DNA of 64,000 nucleotides, taken from Lotus japonicus (Eukaryota > Streptophyta > Magnoliopsida > Fabales > Fabaceae). The position numbers and the translations under genes were made by a program. A model generated the notes under the pieces. It made no database searches. It was not told where the DNA came from and worked only from the letters and a program-made list of their open reading frames with translations. Numbering within the stretch: the first letter of the stretch is position 1; every line of letters starts with the position of its first letter. The DNA lies in assembly GCF_012489685.1 (NCBI RefSeq), contig NC_080042.1, positions 63,659,633 through 63,723,632 of the forward strand. Reading direction: 5' to 3'. Shown here in pieces: positions 45,917 to 58,100 of this stretch.

Positions 45917-46780
45917 GTGTGTGTTTGGTTGCGGATCCAAAACGTGGATCTGAGTCCTAAAACTGGATCAAAGCCTTAAACGTGGATCTCCATGTCTCAA
46001 AACATGTTTGGGAAGGCTCAATTAGATCCACGTTTTGAGAGTAAAATCGGATCCTGGTGATGCTAGGAAAGGTAGCTTCTCCATCAACCAAACGTGGATC
46101 CAAGAAACCAAATCGAAACAAACCCAATTTTACCCATTTTCCCTTCTTCATTTGCATGTATATTAGAATTTTAAAATAATAGCACCAAATTAACGGAAGA
46201 TAAGTTCAAAATTAAAACGCAAGTTCAACTAGTTTGTGCAACAATAACTATACACAACTTTATTAGGAGAGCTGAAATGGATATTGATTTCAATCGGTGT
46301 GAAGATGAGAACATAACTGTTGACACAAATGATTATGGTGACACAAATTGAAACGGAAGATACCTAAGTTCAAAATTAAAACGCGCGCAAGTTCAACTAG
46401 TTTGTGCAACAATGACTATACACAACTTTATTAGGAGAGCTGAAATGAATATTGTTTTCAATCAATGTGAAGATGAGAACATAATTGTTGACACAAATGA
46501 TTATGGTAACACAAATTGTAAATAAATTTATATGAATATAAAGTTTAGAAAATGATGCAATATATAATGAATAAATAGTCATATACCCATTTTGGTCATT
46601 ACACAATCAAAATCAAATCTAATCAAAGTTATCCAAACGAAATTCTGATACAAAAATCAATTTTGGGTATGTGTATCCAAACATAAATCACGTCACTTGA
46701 ACTCACGTTTTCAGATCCAATTTTAACCAGATCCAATTCTGATAAGATCCAATTCTGCTAACGCTAATCCAAACACACAC
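45917..46780. mobile_element. PIF/Harbinger-like non-autonomous element
   Basis: Ends GTGTGTGTTTGG (45917) and CCAAACACACAC (46780) are exact inverses; flanks are TTA and TCA, close to the TWA target of this superfamily. It contains a ~165-bp tandem duplication (46200-46360 and 46375-46520) whose phrase GATGAGAACATAACTGTTGA reads as a short acidic peptide (DENITVDTNDYG). No transposase. Confidence 0.6.
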
Positions 46781-46799
46781 TCAGTTGAACTGATAAAGA

Positions 46800-47200
46800 A
46801 TCGAAGATAGAACTAGACTATAGGCTCGATCCTGTGGGATATTCAAGAGCTAAGGGAGTGATTTACTAGATGTGAGATTCTATGGACTGCCCGATGAAAC
46901 AATGAAGAAGCGCATACTTATGCTACCAAGGGTAAGTTAGAGTCTCCTTGAGTAGAGAATACTCTCTGTGTCAGGAGGAGTTGAAGCCTGAGTCCTTTTG
47001 GAGCTTTTAGATCTGTGGCTAGTTTAAGATCCACTAGATTCGCGCTGACACCACCTAATTTGATAGGCTTGGTTTTATTGAACATCTGGTTGGCTAGCAT
47101 TAAGTTAGGTTTGCTGGGATTTGGCCATGTTTGTTTAGTCTTCTACTAGTCTTGGGCCTTATTTCATTGAACGAACGAACTTTCTTTGACAAAAAAAAAA
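46800..47200 (+). mobile_element. Probable LINE 3' end with A tail
   Basis: The stretch ends TTTCATTGAACGAACGAACT then TTCTTTGAC followed by ten A residues (47191-47200), the usual 3' signature of plant LINEs. It is 5'-truncated and no ORF remains. Confidence 0.4.
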
Positions 47201-49532
47201 TGGTTTTATTCTCTTTTCCATTTTTTCCACATGTGACCTGCCTGTTGCACATTTAACATGAAACATGTGAGTTATGTAAAAGGTAAGACAACAACCAGGC
47301 CCAAAACAATATGAAAACTTTAGTAAAAAGTACACAATTTAAACAAGCATCAATCAACATCCATTAGTGTTGGTTTAGGTCAACATTAACGGTGGTCAAA
47401 ACCAATGCTACTCTGAAATGGATTCGACACATAATTTGACCTGGCCGATTTATAAACTCTTTCTTACTCTAACCCCTCTCACTCTCCCATTCAAATTCTT
47501 TCACTATCAACCCTCCATCCTCGAGTCGCCGCCACTGCCATTTTCACGACCCTTGCCCTTGCCCACCCCTAACAACTACACTCTCAATCACCTCACCCTA
47601 CCCCTGCCACTGCTATCGCCATAACCCTTGCCTTTACCGACTCTCACTCGCGCGCCTCCGCCACAGCCTCTTCCCCTACACGCGCACCCTTGTAAGTTGT
47701 AAATGGGTTGAAGAGTAGAACTACAATAAAATTATCATTTCCAGTATGCAATCCAAAATGACACGTGGATTAGAAAATGATGAGATGTAAAATATAAATA
47801 GAAATAATATATTTTAATTCATTAAATAGAACATATGATTGTAAGCCGAATGGGTGGTTAAGAAAATCATCAAATTAATAAAATTTTATTCACACACTAT
47901 GTTTATCTATATTCAAATATTTAAAAAAATTCAAATAGAGAAACAAAATATATGAGTTTCAAAAAGATGAAAAATGTCTCAAGTTCTTTATAAAAAAATT
48001 GTATAAAAATCCTTATGAAATACAATGTAAGGAAAAAGTGTATCAAATCCTTTTTTCTTTTGCAGTTGGATTAAAATTCCTATGAAATACAATGTAAGGA
48101 AAAATTGTACGAAATCAAATCTTATGAAATACAGAGTGAGCAATAAACTGTAGTTTTCATAAAAATAAGAGAGGATATCAAATCAAATCTATAGGTTAGA
48201 TTTCAAAATCAGAGGGAGGTACAGGTGGTTGGGACGGGTGCATTAATTTTCAAAGAGAAAAATGCTGCTTGCGACAACCACAAAAGGACGCAAGTCACGG
48301 TGGGACCCACAGTGGCAGGTCATGTTAGCTCTACTCTACCGTTAGACGTGCACTACTCCATCTACTGATCTACTCTACCTTTTTTCACAGAGACTACTAG
48401 ATAGGCTTTTATTTATTTTTAATTGAAATGTTTTTTTAGTTAATGATCAAATTATTATCTAATTTACTAGCATGTGGTTGATTTTAGTGGTAAATGTTTG
48501 ATTTCACTTAAGAAGGTCTTAGGTTCGAGTCTTGTGGATAGAAAAAACGCCCACTGAAAGAGTTAGCTCCATCATAGTGTGAATGTTCCAAACTCAAACA
48601 TGATTGTTTCCGAATTATAACACATGTATTGTACTAAAAAATTATTATCTAATTTTGTAAGTGAGATTAGTTTTAGAGTCTTGATGAAAAGAAATTCATT
48701 TAGTGATGATCATTTAATAATTAGTAATTGTTTTTTACTATTATTAAATATTATTTTTTTGTCGAACAACTAAAATCAAACTTAATTACCTTATTTTGTA
48801 ATTGTAATATCATTTATATAATCTTGGTGGAGAAAAGATTCAGAGTGCGTTATTTTCACCTTCATTAGCATATGATTTTTTGTGGGAAAATGGTAAATTA
48901 ATTTATTTTTTTGAAATTCTTTTTATTTTTAATTTGCTTGGTTGTGGTGGGAAAATGGAAAATTATTTTTCTATTGAATAACAATGACTGGGTTTCAAAA
49001 TCACCTAACAAATGTTTTTGGTGAGCGAATATCACAATGACCTTTTTGTTTTTGGTCTGCCATAGAAACCTTTTTTTTTGTCAAAGAAACCTGTTTTTAT
49101 GTTGGTGTGGCAATCATGGACTTGGCTGATTCATCCCAATTCTATCCAAAAAACAATGTTTTTTGGGCCAGACCATCACTTTTGACAAAAAAATATCCAG
49201 ACCATCAGACAAATCACAAAATAGCTCGGCCTGTAACTAACAAACAATCAAGTTTGTACAATGCGTATTGAGCCTAATTTTGTAAGACTAACTTGGATTT
49301 GAAAAAAGAACATGCAAACAAATAAAAAAATAACTCTTTGACCAAAAATAAAATAAAAAAACAACTCCATGGAGGCTTTCCCTTCTACTAGGTAAGTGTT
49401 TCTTCCACATGAGGTGAATTTGCTACCCAACAAGTAGAGTATTTTTTTCTCCTTTTAGTATGAGTTTCTCCATTTGTGTGGCCACCACTGGTTTCCTCCA
49501 TCTCACCGGTCGTCATTGTTGTGTTGCCACTT
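47201..49532. other. AT-rich noncoding stretch
   Basis: No gene supported. The 47418-47624 frame is Pro/Leu-rich and probably chance. A tRNA-like B-box (GGTTCGAGTC at 48531-48540), with an A-box-like TAGTGGTAAATG about 45 bp before it, suggests a SINE near 48466-48640. Confidence 0.45.
48466..48640 (+). mobile_element. Possible SINE (tRNA-derived)
   Basis: An A-box-like TTTAGTGGTAAATG is followed about 45 bp later by a good B-box GGTTCGAGTC, the internal RNA polymerase III promoter layout. The body continues to ACATGTATTGTACTAAAAA. I see no target duplication. A similar B-box (GAGTTCGATCCC) is near 61127. Confidence 0.35.
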
Positions 49533-49615
49533 GTTGGGGGAGACAGGGGAGCCCATGGGTCGAGGAGCAAGACACCAAGAGATCTCGACGCCACATCTTA
49601 ATCCAAAACCTTATC
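49533..49615 (-). repeat. Inverted LTR fragment of the TRIM family
   Basis: This is the reverse complement of the last ~83 bp of the TRIM LTR at 50370-50546 (GGGGAGACAGGGGAGCCCAT). It stands alone with no matching second end nearby. Confidence 0.8.
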
Positions 49616-49772
49616 GACATGTGGAAATTCTTGGAATGGTTTAGTTCCAAGTGAAGAAAATTCTTGGGATGGTTTGTTTCCAAGTAAAGTGTACTCTTTT
49701 ATGGTGGAGTATGATTGTCGGTATAGACAATGCAAGCGGAAGATGTGTAACTCTTACAATCAAGGTGGAGAT

Positions 49773-50546
49773 TGTTGAGGTTGATTGTCAAGTCCCACAT
49801 TGCCCAAGTTTCTAAAATAAAGAAGGAGGTTAAAAATTAGCTATTGGAGAAGTCCCACATCGCTTATTGTGGTGAAGCAAGGGGAAGACCAAGGCTATAT
49901 ATTGGACCTAGGTTCTTTGTTTTTAGATGCACCAGTCAGTAGCACTTTAAGCTTATATCTGACTTAGTTTAATATTTGCTTTGTGAGAGTGTGGTTGTAC
50001 TGGGGCATTAGGGTGAGAGTGAGAGAAGTCTATGTGTTGTAACAATTTTCACATAGTGATATTTCTCTGGTTGTCGGTTTAGACAACGGTCGTGGTTTTT
50101 TCTCCGGTTTTGGAGTTTCCACGTAATTTTCTTGTGTTGTGATTGTGTTTTATTTTTTTCTTCAGCTCTGTTGTTTCCCACAAGTGGTATCAGAGCCGAT
50201 GGTTGGTGTGGCCATGGTTACGGCTCCTTGTGTCGAAATTCTTCCTAGCGGTGTGGCTAGGCGGCGGGTTCCGTTGACGCGGTGAAGCGAACGGCGGTGC
50301 AAGAGTGGATAAGCTTCCGCGGAGGGCGGCCATGATAATGTGGAGGTGACTCGCACTTGAGGGGGAGATTGTTGAGAATTCAAGTGCGGAGTTGGAGTCC
50401 CACATTGGTTAAGTGTGGGTGAGGAGAAGAGTTTATAAGAGATGTGACCCATAAACCTAATGCCTTAAGGTTTTGGGTTAAGATGTGGCGTCGAGATCTC
50501 TTGGTGTCTTGCTCCTCGGCCCATGGGCTCCCCTGTCTCCCCAGCA
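49773..50546 (+). mobile_element. Chimeric TRIM-like element with two unlike LTRs
   Basis: The left LTR (49773-50182, about 410 bp, TGTTGAGGTTG...TTCCCACA) is followed by a primer site TGGTATCAGAGCC at 50185 and a 187-bp inner region nearly identical to that of the TRIM at 14859-15408. A GAGGGGGAGAT purine tract then precedes a right LTR (50370-50546, about 177 bp) belonging to the other TRIM family. The left LTR is itself preceded by a purine tract (CAAGGTGGAGAT). It looks like a recombinant between two small LTR families. No coding sequence. Confidence 0.7.
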
Positions 50547-50954
50547 CCACTGTCCTTTTTGACGCTAAAGTTAAGTAGCAAATCAATGAGAGATATTTTT
50601 AAGTCTAGAAGAATCAAGTATTGACAATTATGATAATGTTTAACTTACAAAGTTGACTAAAACCGTATTTGTAGAGATTATGTTGGGTAGGAATAAGAAT
50701 GTGTAAACCTTCGCTAGGTTATGTAGCTGGTCTTCATAGTGCTTACCCTTGCTTCAATGATCTCGCATCATTAACTCCACTAACTTAGTCAACATTTCTC
50801 CAGCCAATTAGGCCGAACAAGTAATGGCTTTTCCTTTTCGTTGTCCTAGCTAACCAGCTTGGCGTTCACTTGTTTATGAGCCTTTTAGATCGCTAAGATG
50901 ATACTGGGCTAGTAGCCAATCTGGTCAAACAACTAGCATGGCAACTAACATTAG

Positions 50955-51590
50955 TGTCTAGGTAAGGTAATATAGTAACCACCCCTATATGTGTGTTTTA
51001 AAAAATTACCTTACCCCCCAAACCTGCGAGGGTAACAACATGAATGCCCGTCCTCATACCCTCTAGGTACCTATATGCCGATACGCGTACCCATTACCCT
51101 CAAATTGGTTAGCAAAAATAGATTTTCACTATTTCGGTTTTTTAATAGACAACCAAAATGTAACTACTACTATAAAATGAAAATCATTAGTTAAACATAT
51201 AGAAAAGACTCTCCAAGTGAAATCATTCGTCTCAGTAAGTATAATTTTTAAAAAAAAGTATGCAAGAAAATTATAACTTTAGAAGGATTTTATATAACTT
51301 AAGACTTGTTCATGTTTTCCTAAATTTGTAAGTTACTAACTTATTTTAAAAAATAAGTGCGAGTAAATTAGCAAGCGTATATATAATATTAAAACCTAAT
51401 ACACTCTTGTACCAAAAAAAGAAAAATCTAATACACTCTTTTTTATTTCAAATGAGTAAGTTAGAGAGTTACAATTTTAAATTTGTTAAATATAACCCTA
51501 ATCTCATATGCATTTAGCGGGTTCTTACTTTTTATCCTATCCATGATGAATATTTTTGCGGATACCCAATGGTGATGAGCGAAGCCATTC
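50955..51590. repeat. Copy 2 of the GGGTACCC-rich repeat (hAT-like remnant)
   Basis: GCATTTAGCGGGTTCTTACT, CGGATACCCA and CATTACCCTCAAATTGG phrases match the copy at 14020-14372 in diverged form. Termini are not resolved. Confidence 0.4.
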
Positions 51591-51646
51591 CTAACTCACC
51601 CTCTTATCCTCACAAAGCTTATTTATTCCAACATCAATCATATCTC

Positions 51647-52036
51647 TGTTGGTGATTTTAGTATCATCAATGGATTTTAGTAGTAATGTGATTTATTGTA
51701 GGCCGATGCGATTATGCATTAAGCTCGGAAACGAGTTAGGGTAGTGCGGAGTGTACGCTTGTTGAGCCAACACATAATTGACCGCGATTAGATTGCGGGG
51801 TTCCAAGGGGCGGATAAGGAGTCATCTGGCCTCAGTTTCAGAACACAGAAAAACAAAAACCAATATCTCTCTACATTCTGATCTGTTCTCATTTTGCCTG
51901 AAGCAGATTGTTCTTGAAGAATTATCCCAAGGATTTCGTGAACCCAGGCAAGAATAGGGTCGAAATACTTTGTTCGGAAAGTGTACGAACACGATTCTTT
52001 TAAGTTTTCCAGGATTATCATACCCAATTTCTAACA
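51647..52036 (+). repeat. 5' LTR of the Ty1/copia element
   Basis: TGTTGG...CTAACA, preceded by target copy ATCTC. It matches 56630-57022 across its length. Confidence 0.95.
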
Positions 52037-52061
52037 AACGAACAAAGTAACTCTGATAATC

Positions 52062-55000
52062 ATGGCTGGAGGAAGCACTGGAGGAAGCACCGTCAAGGAG
52101 ATGACTACTAATTTCGGAAAATTGGACAAGTTTCAAGGACAAGACTTCAGGCCTTGGCAGAAGAAGATGCATTTCATGTTGACAGCGTTGAAGGTGGTGT
52201 ATGTCCTGTCTACACCAATTCCAGAACTTCTGGAGGATGACACGGTTGAAAATATAAGGCGCAGATCAAAGTGGGAGAACGACGACTACATATGCAGAGG
52301 ACACATTCTTAACGGTATGTATGATCCCTTATTTGATGTTTATCAAAACGTGGAATCTGCAAAGGAATTGTGGGATTGTCTCGAATTCAAGTACATGGCA
52401 GAGGACTCATCTAGTAAAAAGTTTCTTGTAACTGATTTCAACAGTTACAAGATGGTTGAATCAAGGTCTATCATGGAACAATTCAATGAACTCCTCCGAA
52501 TCCTTGGACAGTTCACACAACACGGATTGAAGATGGATGAAACAATATCTGTCTCAAGTATCATAGACAAGTTGCCTCCTTCGTGGAAGGATTTCAAACA
52601 CAATTTGAAGCATGGAAAAGACGACTTGTCTTTGATTCAACTTGGAAGTCACTTGCGCATAGAAGAATCTCTAAGGGCGCAGGAGGGTGACAAGGGAAAA
52701 GGAAAAGAAGTTGCTGGACCCTCGGTTAATATGATCGAAGAGGGTGATAAGAACGATAACAATAGAAACAAAGGAAAGAAGCGTGCTTTCAAGAAAAACA
52801 AAGGCAGTTTCGGTTCTAACAAGAAACCGAAACTAGAATGTTGGAAGTGTGGAAAAACAGGCCACTTCAAGAGGGATTGTCGTTCAGGCAAAAAGCACGA
52901 CAACGCGAATGCAAGTGGTTCGGGAAAAGGGTCTAAGGACCAATCCCAAAACCAAGGTCAGAAATCAATTTGTGATTTGAATAGTTTTATTAAACATTCG
53001 GTTTCACTAATTTCTAAAGCATTTTATGTGCAGGATGATGCTATCGCGTGGTGGATTGATTCTGGCGCCACAACACATGTTTGCAAGGATCGTTTCTGGT
53101 TCAAGACTTTTGGTCCAGTGGAAGATGGATCTGTCCTCTACATGGGAGATCATCACTTTGATCCTGTTGAAGGCAAAGGAAGCGTGGTGTTAGAATTCAG
53201 TTCTGGAAAGACTATTACTTTGTTTAATGTTTTATATGTTCCTAAACTACGTAAGAACTTAATTTCTGGTCCTGTATTGAATAAGCTTGGATACAAGCAA
53301 GTGTATGAATATGATAAATATGTTTTATCGAAGTCTGGTGTGTTTGTAGGATTTGGATATTATAATAATGGTATGTTCATGATGAATTTGAATGGAGTTC
53401 CTAATGATTCTGGTTCTGTATTTATGTCCAATTTGAATGTTATTAAATCATCTTTATGGCATGCTCGTCTAGGGCATGTACATTATAAAAGAATGCTTGA
53501 AATGTCTAAAGATGATTTACTTCCTGGTTTTGATGGAAATGTAGAAAAGTGTAAAACTTGCATGTTAACAAAGATCACTAGGCAACCTTTTAAAAGTATA
53601 ACAAGGAAATCTGTCATACTTGAATTGATACATAGTGATCTATGTGATTTGCATGCTACTCCATCATTATGGCATAAAAAGTATCTTGTCACTTTCATAG
53701 ATGATGCATCCAGATTCTGCTATGTTTATTTGTTGCATGCTAAGGACGAAGCCTTAGATAAATTCAGAATTTATAAAACTGAAGTTGAACTACAACAGAA
53801 TGTGTTGATTAAAACATTACGTACGGATAGAGGTGGTGAATATTATGATCCTGTATTTTTCCAATCCGTAGGAATCATTCATGAGACTACGACGCCTTAT
53901 ACACCTTAACAAAATGGTGTGGCTGAAAGGAAAAATAGAGTTCTTAAAGAAATGATGAATGCCATGTTATCTTACTCTGGTTTGAGTGAAGGGTTTTGGG
54001 GAGAAGCCATGTTAACGGCTTGCTATTTGTTAAATAGGGTTCCTAATAAAAGGAACAAGACTACCCCATAAGAACTTTGGTATAAGAAACGACCCAATTT
54101 GACATTTCTACGTGTTTGGGGTTGCAAGGCCGTGGTTAGACTCCCGGACCCTAAAAGGAAAACTTTGGGTGAAAAGGGTGTAGCTTGCATCTTTGTTGGA
54201 TATGCTGAGCATTCCAAGGCTTATAGGTTTTATGTTATAGAACCTAATGACTCGATTTCTATTAACACGATTATAGAATCGAGAGATGCCATATTTGATG
54301 AGAATTGTTTCTCTTCTATACCTAGACCAAAGCACTCTATACCAAATTCGGATGAATATCTAAAAGATGATCAATCAAATGATGTACCAAGTGAGATATT
54401 CGAACCTCGTAAAAGCAAAAGAGCTAGAAAACCTAAATCTTATGGGTCTGATTTTCAATTATGTCTAGTTGAAGGATCAAAGGATCAGATTGATAATCAA
54501 TACTATTATTGCTATAGTATAGAGGAGGATCCAAGAACGTATGATGAAGCTGTGAAATCTCGAGATTCTGCTTTTTGGAAAGAAGTAATTGATGAAGAGA
54601 TTGGTTCTATCATGGAAAATAATACTTGGGTATTATCTGATTTACCACCAGGTTGCAAACCATTGGGTTGCAAATGGATCTTCAAAAGGAAGATGAAAGT
54701 CGATGGTACAATTGATAAGTTTAAAGCTAGATTGGTTATCCAAGGCTTTAGACAAAAGGAAGGGATTGATTACTTTGATACCTATGCTCCAGTTGCTCGT
54801 ATCACCACTATTAGATTGTTGATTGCTTTAGCGGCTATTCACAATCTAGTGATTCATCAAATGGATGTCAAAACTGCATTCCTGAATGGTGATTTGGAAG
54901 AAGAAGTGTATATGAAGCAACCTGAAGGATTTGTAATGCCTGGTAATGAGCATAAGGTGTGTAAGCTAGCTAAGTCGTTGTATGGGCTGAAACAAGCTCC

Positions 55001-56069
55001 GAAGCAGTGGCATCAAAAGTTTGATGAGGTTGTTTTGTCTAGTGGTTTCATTCTGAACCAAGCTGACAAATGTGTATATAGCAAATTTGATACATCTGGT
55101 AAAGGAGTTATCATTTGTCTATATGTTGATGACATGTTGATCTTTGGCACCGACCAAAATCAAGTTGATAAGACGAAGAATTTTTTGTCATCAAAGTTCT
55201 CCATGAAGGATATGGGAGAAGCAGACATTATTCTTGGTATTAAGATTAAACGGGAGAATAAGGGGATTGTAATTACGCAATCTCATTACATTGAGAAAAT
55301 ACTCAAGAAGTTTAATCATGAAAGTTGTTCTCCGGTTAGTACTCCCATGGATCCGAGTGAAAAACTTATGCCAAATACAGGTAAACCTGTGGATCAGCTC
55401 GAATATTCAAGAGCTATAGGCTCTTTGATGTATGCTATGATTAGCACTAGACCGGATATTGCTTATGTGGTTGGAAAGTTGAGCAGATTTACTAGTAATC
55501 CTAGTAGACATCATTGGCATGCGATAACTAGGGTATTCAAGTACTTGAAGGGTACTATGAATTATGGATTGTCATATGTGGGATTTCCTTCGGTGTTAGA
55601 GGGTTATTTGGATGCTAGTTGGATAAATAATGTTGAAGATTCATCATCTACAAGTGGATGGGTGTTTTTGCTTGGGGGAGGTGCCATCTCATGGGCTTCC
55701 AAAAAGCAAACATGTATAACTAGTTCTACAATGGAATCTGAGTTTGTAGCATTAGCTGCTGCTGGTAAAGAAGCGGAGTGGCTAAGAAACTTGGTATATG
55801 AGATTCCAATATGGCCTAAACCGATATCACCAATTTCTATCCGTTGTGATAGTGCTGCTACATTGGCTAAAGCTTATAGTCAAATATACAACGGAAAGTC
55901 TAGACACTTGGGTGTTAGACATGGTATGATTAGGGATTTAATCATGAATGGGGTGATATCCATTGAGTTTGTTCGGTCGCAACAAAACTTAGCTGATCAC
56001 TTGACGAAGGGATTAGCTAGAGACTTAGTAAAAAAGTCGGTAATTGGGATGGGATTAAAGTCCATCTAA
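52062..56069 (+). pseudogene. gag-pol: Ty1/copia gag-pol with two in-frame stop codons
   Basis: A single frame of 1335 codons, broken only by TAA at 53907-53909 (in TPYTP-x-QNGVAERKN, where Gln is expected) and TAA at 54069-54071 (in TTP-x-ELW, where Tyr is expected). Domains: gag capsid (FQGQDFRPWQKKMHFML about 22); zinc knuckle CWKCGKTGHFKRDC about 260; protease WWIDSGATTHVC about 330; LWHARLGHVHYKRM about 465; integrase [78 protein letters not shown] about 1020; RNase H EGYLDASW and [10 protein letters not shown]. Both stops fall in integrase, so RT and RNase H would need readthrough or trans supply. Confidence 0.93.
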
Positions 56070-56629
56070 ATCTACTAGCTATGGTATACCCAATTCCCTT
56101 CTAATACAACGTTAGAAGCAGAATTCAATGTGGAAAGATCATAGTTAGAGATTGGAGCATTTGTGTTTATCTTCCCAAGGTATGTGCTCAGACCTGCAAG
56201 TGATGGCTAGGTTGAAGTATATCTTCTTAATGGTTCTTTGAAAAATTGCAAATGCAGGTGCAAGATTAAAAGGATCACCTATATGAGCATGAAGTTTTGC
56301 CGCTTCAAGAAGCTTGGACTTGGCTTCCTATATGCTTATTAATGGATAAGGACACATGGCTTGTAAAGTGTCAAGTATGAATAGTAGAGTGTTATAGAAA
56401 CATATGTGTACGATATCTTCAGATATTCAAATGGGTTGACGGGTTCAATCCTTATGACACCCCGATTCTCGAGTATTTGGAATGTGTATTTGTACTAAGA
56501 TGAAAATTCAATCGCAAGACATTTTCATTTATGCATTTGTTTGATTGTTATATATGTGTGTTATACACTTGTATATATTATTATATATATACTGAGTAGA
56601 TCAAGAATTACACTAAAATGGGGGGGATT

Positions 56630-57022
56630 TGTTGGTGATTTTAGTATCATCAATGAATTTTAGTAGTAATGTGATTTATTGTAGGCCGATGCGATTATGC
56701 GTTAAGCTCAGAAACGAGTTAGGGTAGTGCGGAGTGCACGCTTGTTGAGCCAACACATAATTGACCGCGATTAGATTGCGGGGTTCCAAGGGGCGGATAA
56801 GGAGTCATCTGGCCTCAGTTTCAGAACACAGAAAAACAAAAACCAATATCTCTCTACATTCTGATCTGTTCTCATTTTGCCTGAAGCAGATTGTTCTTGA
56901 AGAATTATCCCAACAAGGATTTCGTGAACCCAGACAAGAATAGGGTCGAAATACTTTGTTCGGAAAGTGTACGAACACGATTCTTTCAAGTTTTCCAGGA
57001 TTATCATACCCAATTTCTAACC
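56630..57022 (+). repeat. 3' LTR of the Ty1/copia element
   Basis: It follows the purine tract GGGGGGATT. Compared with the 5' LTR it has an extra CAA (CCCAACAAGGATTTC) and ends in CC where CA is expected; target copy ATCTC follows. Confidence 0.95.
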
Positions 57023-57040
57023 ATCTCTATGGGCTGCTTC

Positions 57041-57073
57041 TACCGTGTGTCAGTTTCAAACTGACACACGGTA
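57041..57073. repeat. Perfect 16-bp inverted repeat with 1-base centre
   Basis: TACCGTGTGTCAGTTT, one C, then its exact inverse AAACTGACACACGGTA. It lies 13 bp after the copia target duplication and about 1 kb before the FRS start codon. It could be a foldback or MITE end. Confidence 0.9.
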
Positions 57074-57240
57074 CCTCAGTTTTAGTTGACCTGGAATTGT
57101 AGGTTGCCACCGGTCATAAAAACAAACTAATTTCAGTTCAATCCCTTGTCTGAAAGTGAGTATTTGAAGTTTGGCCCTTGTCTTTAAGTCACCCCTTTAT
57201 TATTGCAATTTGTCAACAGTGGCGCAATAAATGAAGAAAC

Positions 57241-57460
57241 GAAATGGAAAAATGTCTCACCTCTGAGGCAAACCCATCTTGAGCAACCACTATTCAACCA
57301 CACAGCAGCTATCTTCACCTTCCGGAGGAGGTGTTTATAGGATTTCTTCGGCCAGGTTAATCGTCCTGGGGTTCTGTCGGCGGTGATTGACGGCGTAGCT
57401 GGAGTGTTGGGCGGCGAGAAACACCTTCGTGCGTCGTTTGAAGTGGAAGGATAGATCTCA
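57241..57460 (+). promoter_or_regulatory. Likely 5' UTR exon of the FRS gene
   Basis: A GC-richer block with stop codons in all frames ends at a strong donor, CTCA/GTAAGTACT (57460/57461). The matching acceptor is CCTAACAG at 58058-58065, giving a 605-bp leader intron. Its 5' limit is a guess; no TATA box was assigned. Confidence 0.4.
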
Positions 57461-58100
57461 GTAAGTACTCATCTAGTTTTCCTTCTACGATGATTGTGAT
57501 TTGAAGATGATGTTTTGGTGAAACCCTAATATGAAATTGATTTTCAAAGTTATAATCAAGGTTATAAATTTGTTCGAGTGAATCAGGTTTGATTTTGATA
57601 TCTTTGTGCCATCGATTGACATTTGTTTGATTTCATTTCCCCAAACCCTGGATTTTGTTTCACTGTGCTGCAGTATTTTAGATTAAGCAAAGTTAATGCT
57701 TTTTCATGTTCATACTCAAAGTGTCGTGATGAATAGTTATAAAACATGTTAGATATACTTTGTGAGTGCAATGTGCTGAAATGTTGTGTAACTTGTGTTC
57801 TTTAAATAACAGTATATAGGTTCCTGATACAGTTACCCTGTTTTAGTCCATGTTAAAGATTCCAATTAGATTTACTTGGCTGTTGATAGAAGCTCATAAA
57901 CCATGTGTTCCAGGGACTAGTAGTGCTTGACCATACATGGGTCGTTTGATATCTACCCATTCCATACTCCATATTAGTGCACATATGCATTGAAACAATT
58001 CTGAACTGTTGGTGTCCATTTATTTTCCCAATCAGTTTTTTGATATTAATTGTGGTTCCTAACAGGGAATTGTTTTGAAAAGAACATAGCTTTAGGGGAA

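Larger units (their letters stand above)
51647..57022 (+). mobile_element. Complete Ty1/copia retrotransposon, 5376 bp
   Basis: LTRs 51647-52036 (390 bp) and 56630-57022 (393 bp) start TGTTGGTGATTTTAG; I count about seven substitutions and one 3-bp indel (CAA), roughly 2 percent. The last base of the 3' LTR is C instead of A. The target duplication ATCTC is exact (51642-51646, 57023-57027). A purine tract AAAATGGGGGGGATT precedes the 3' LTR. The usual TGGTATCAGAGC primer site is absent after the 5' LTR. One gag-pol frame spans 52062-56069 but has two stops. Confidence 0.95.

Noticed and set aside
47418..47624. Pro/Leu-rich ORF as a cell-wall protein
   Set aside because: No signal peptide or repeated Ser-Pro motifs; composition follows the CT-rich DNA.
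57023..57040. TCTCTATGGG as a Helitron 5' end for the FRS region
   Set aside because: ATCTC here is the copia target duplication, and the remaining bases do not resemble the proposed 5' end at 11303.
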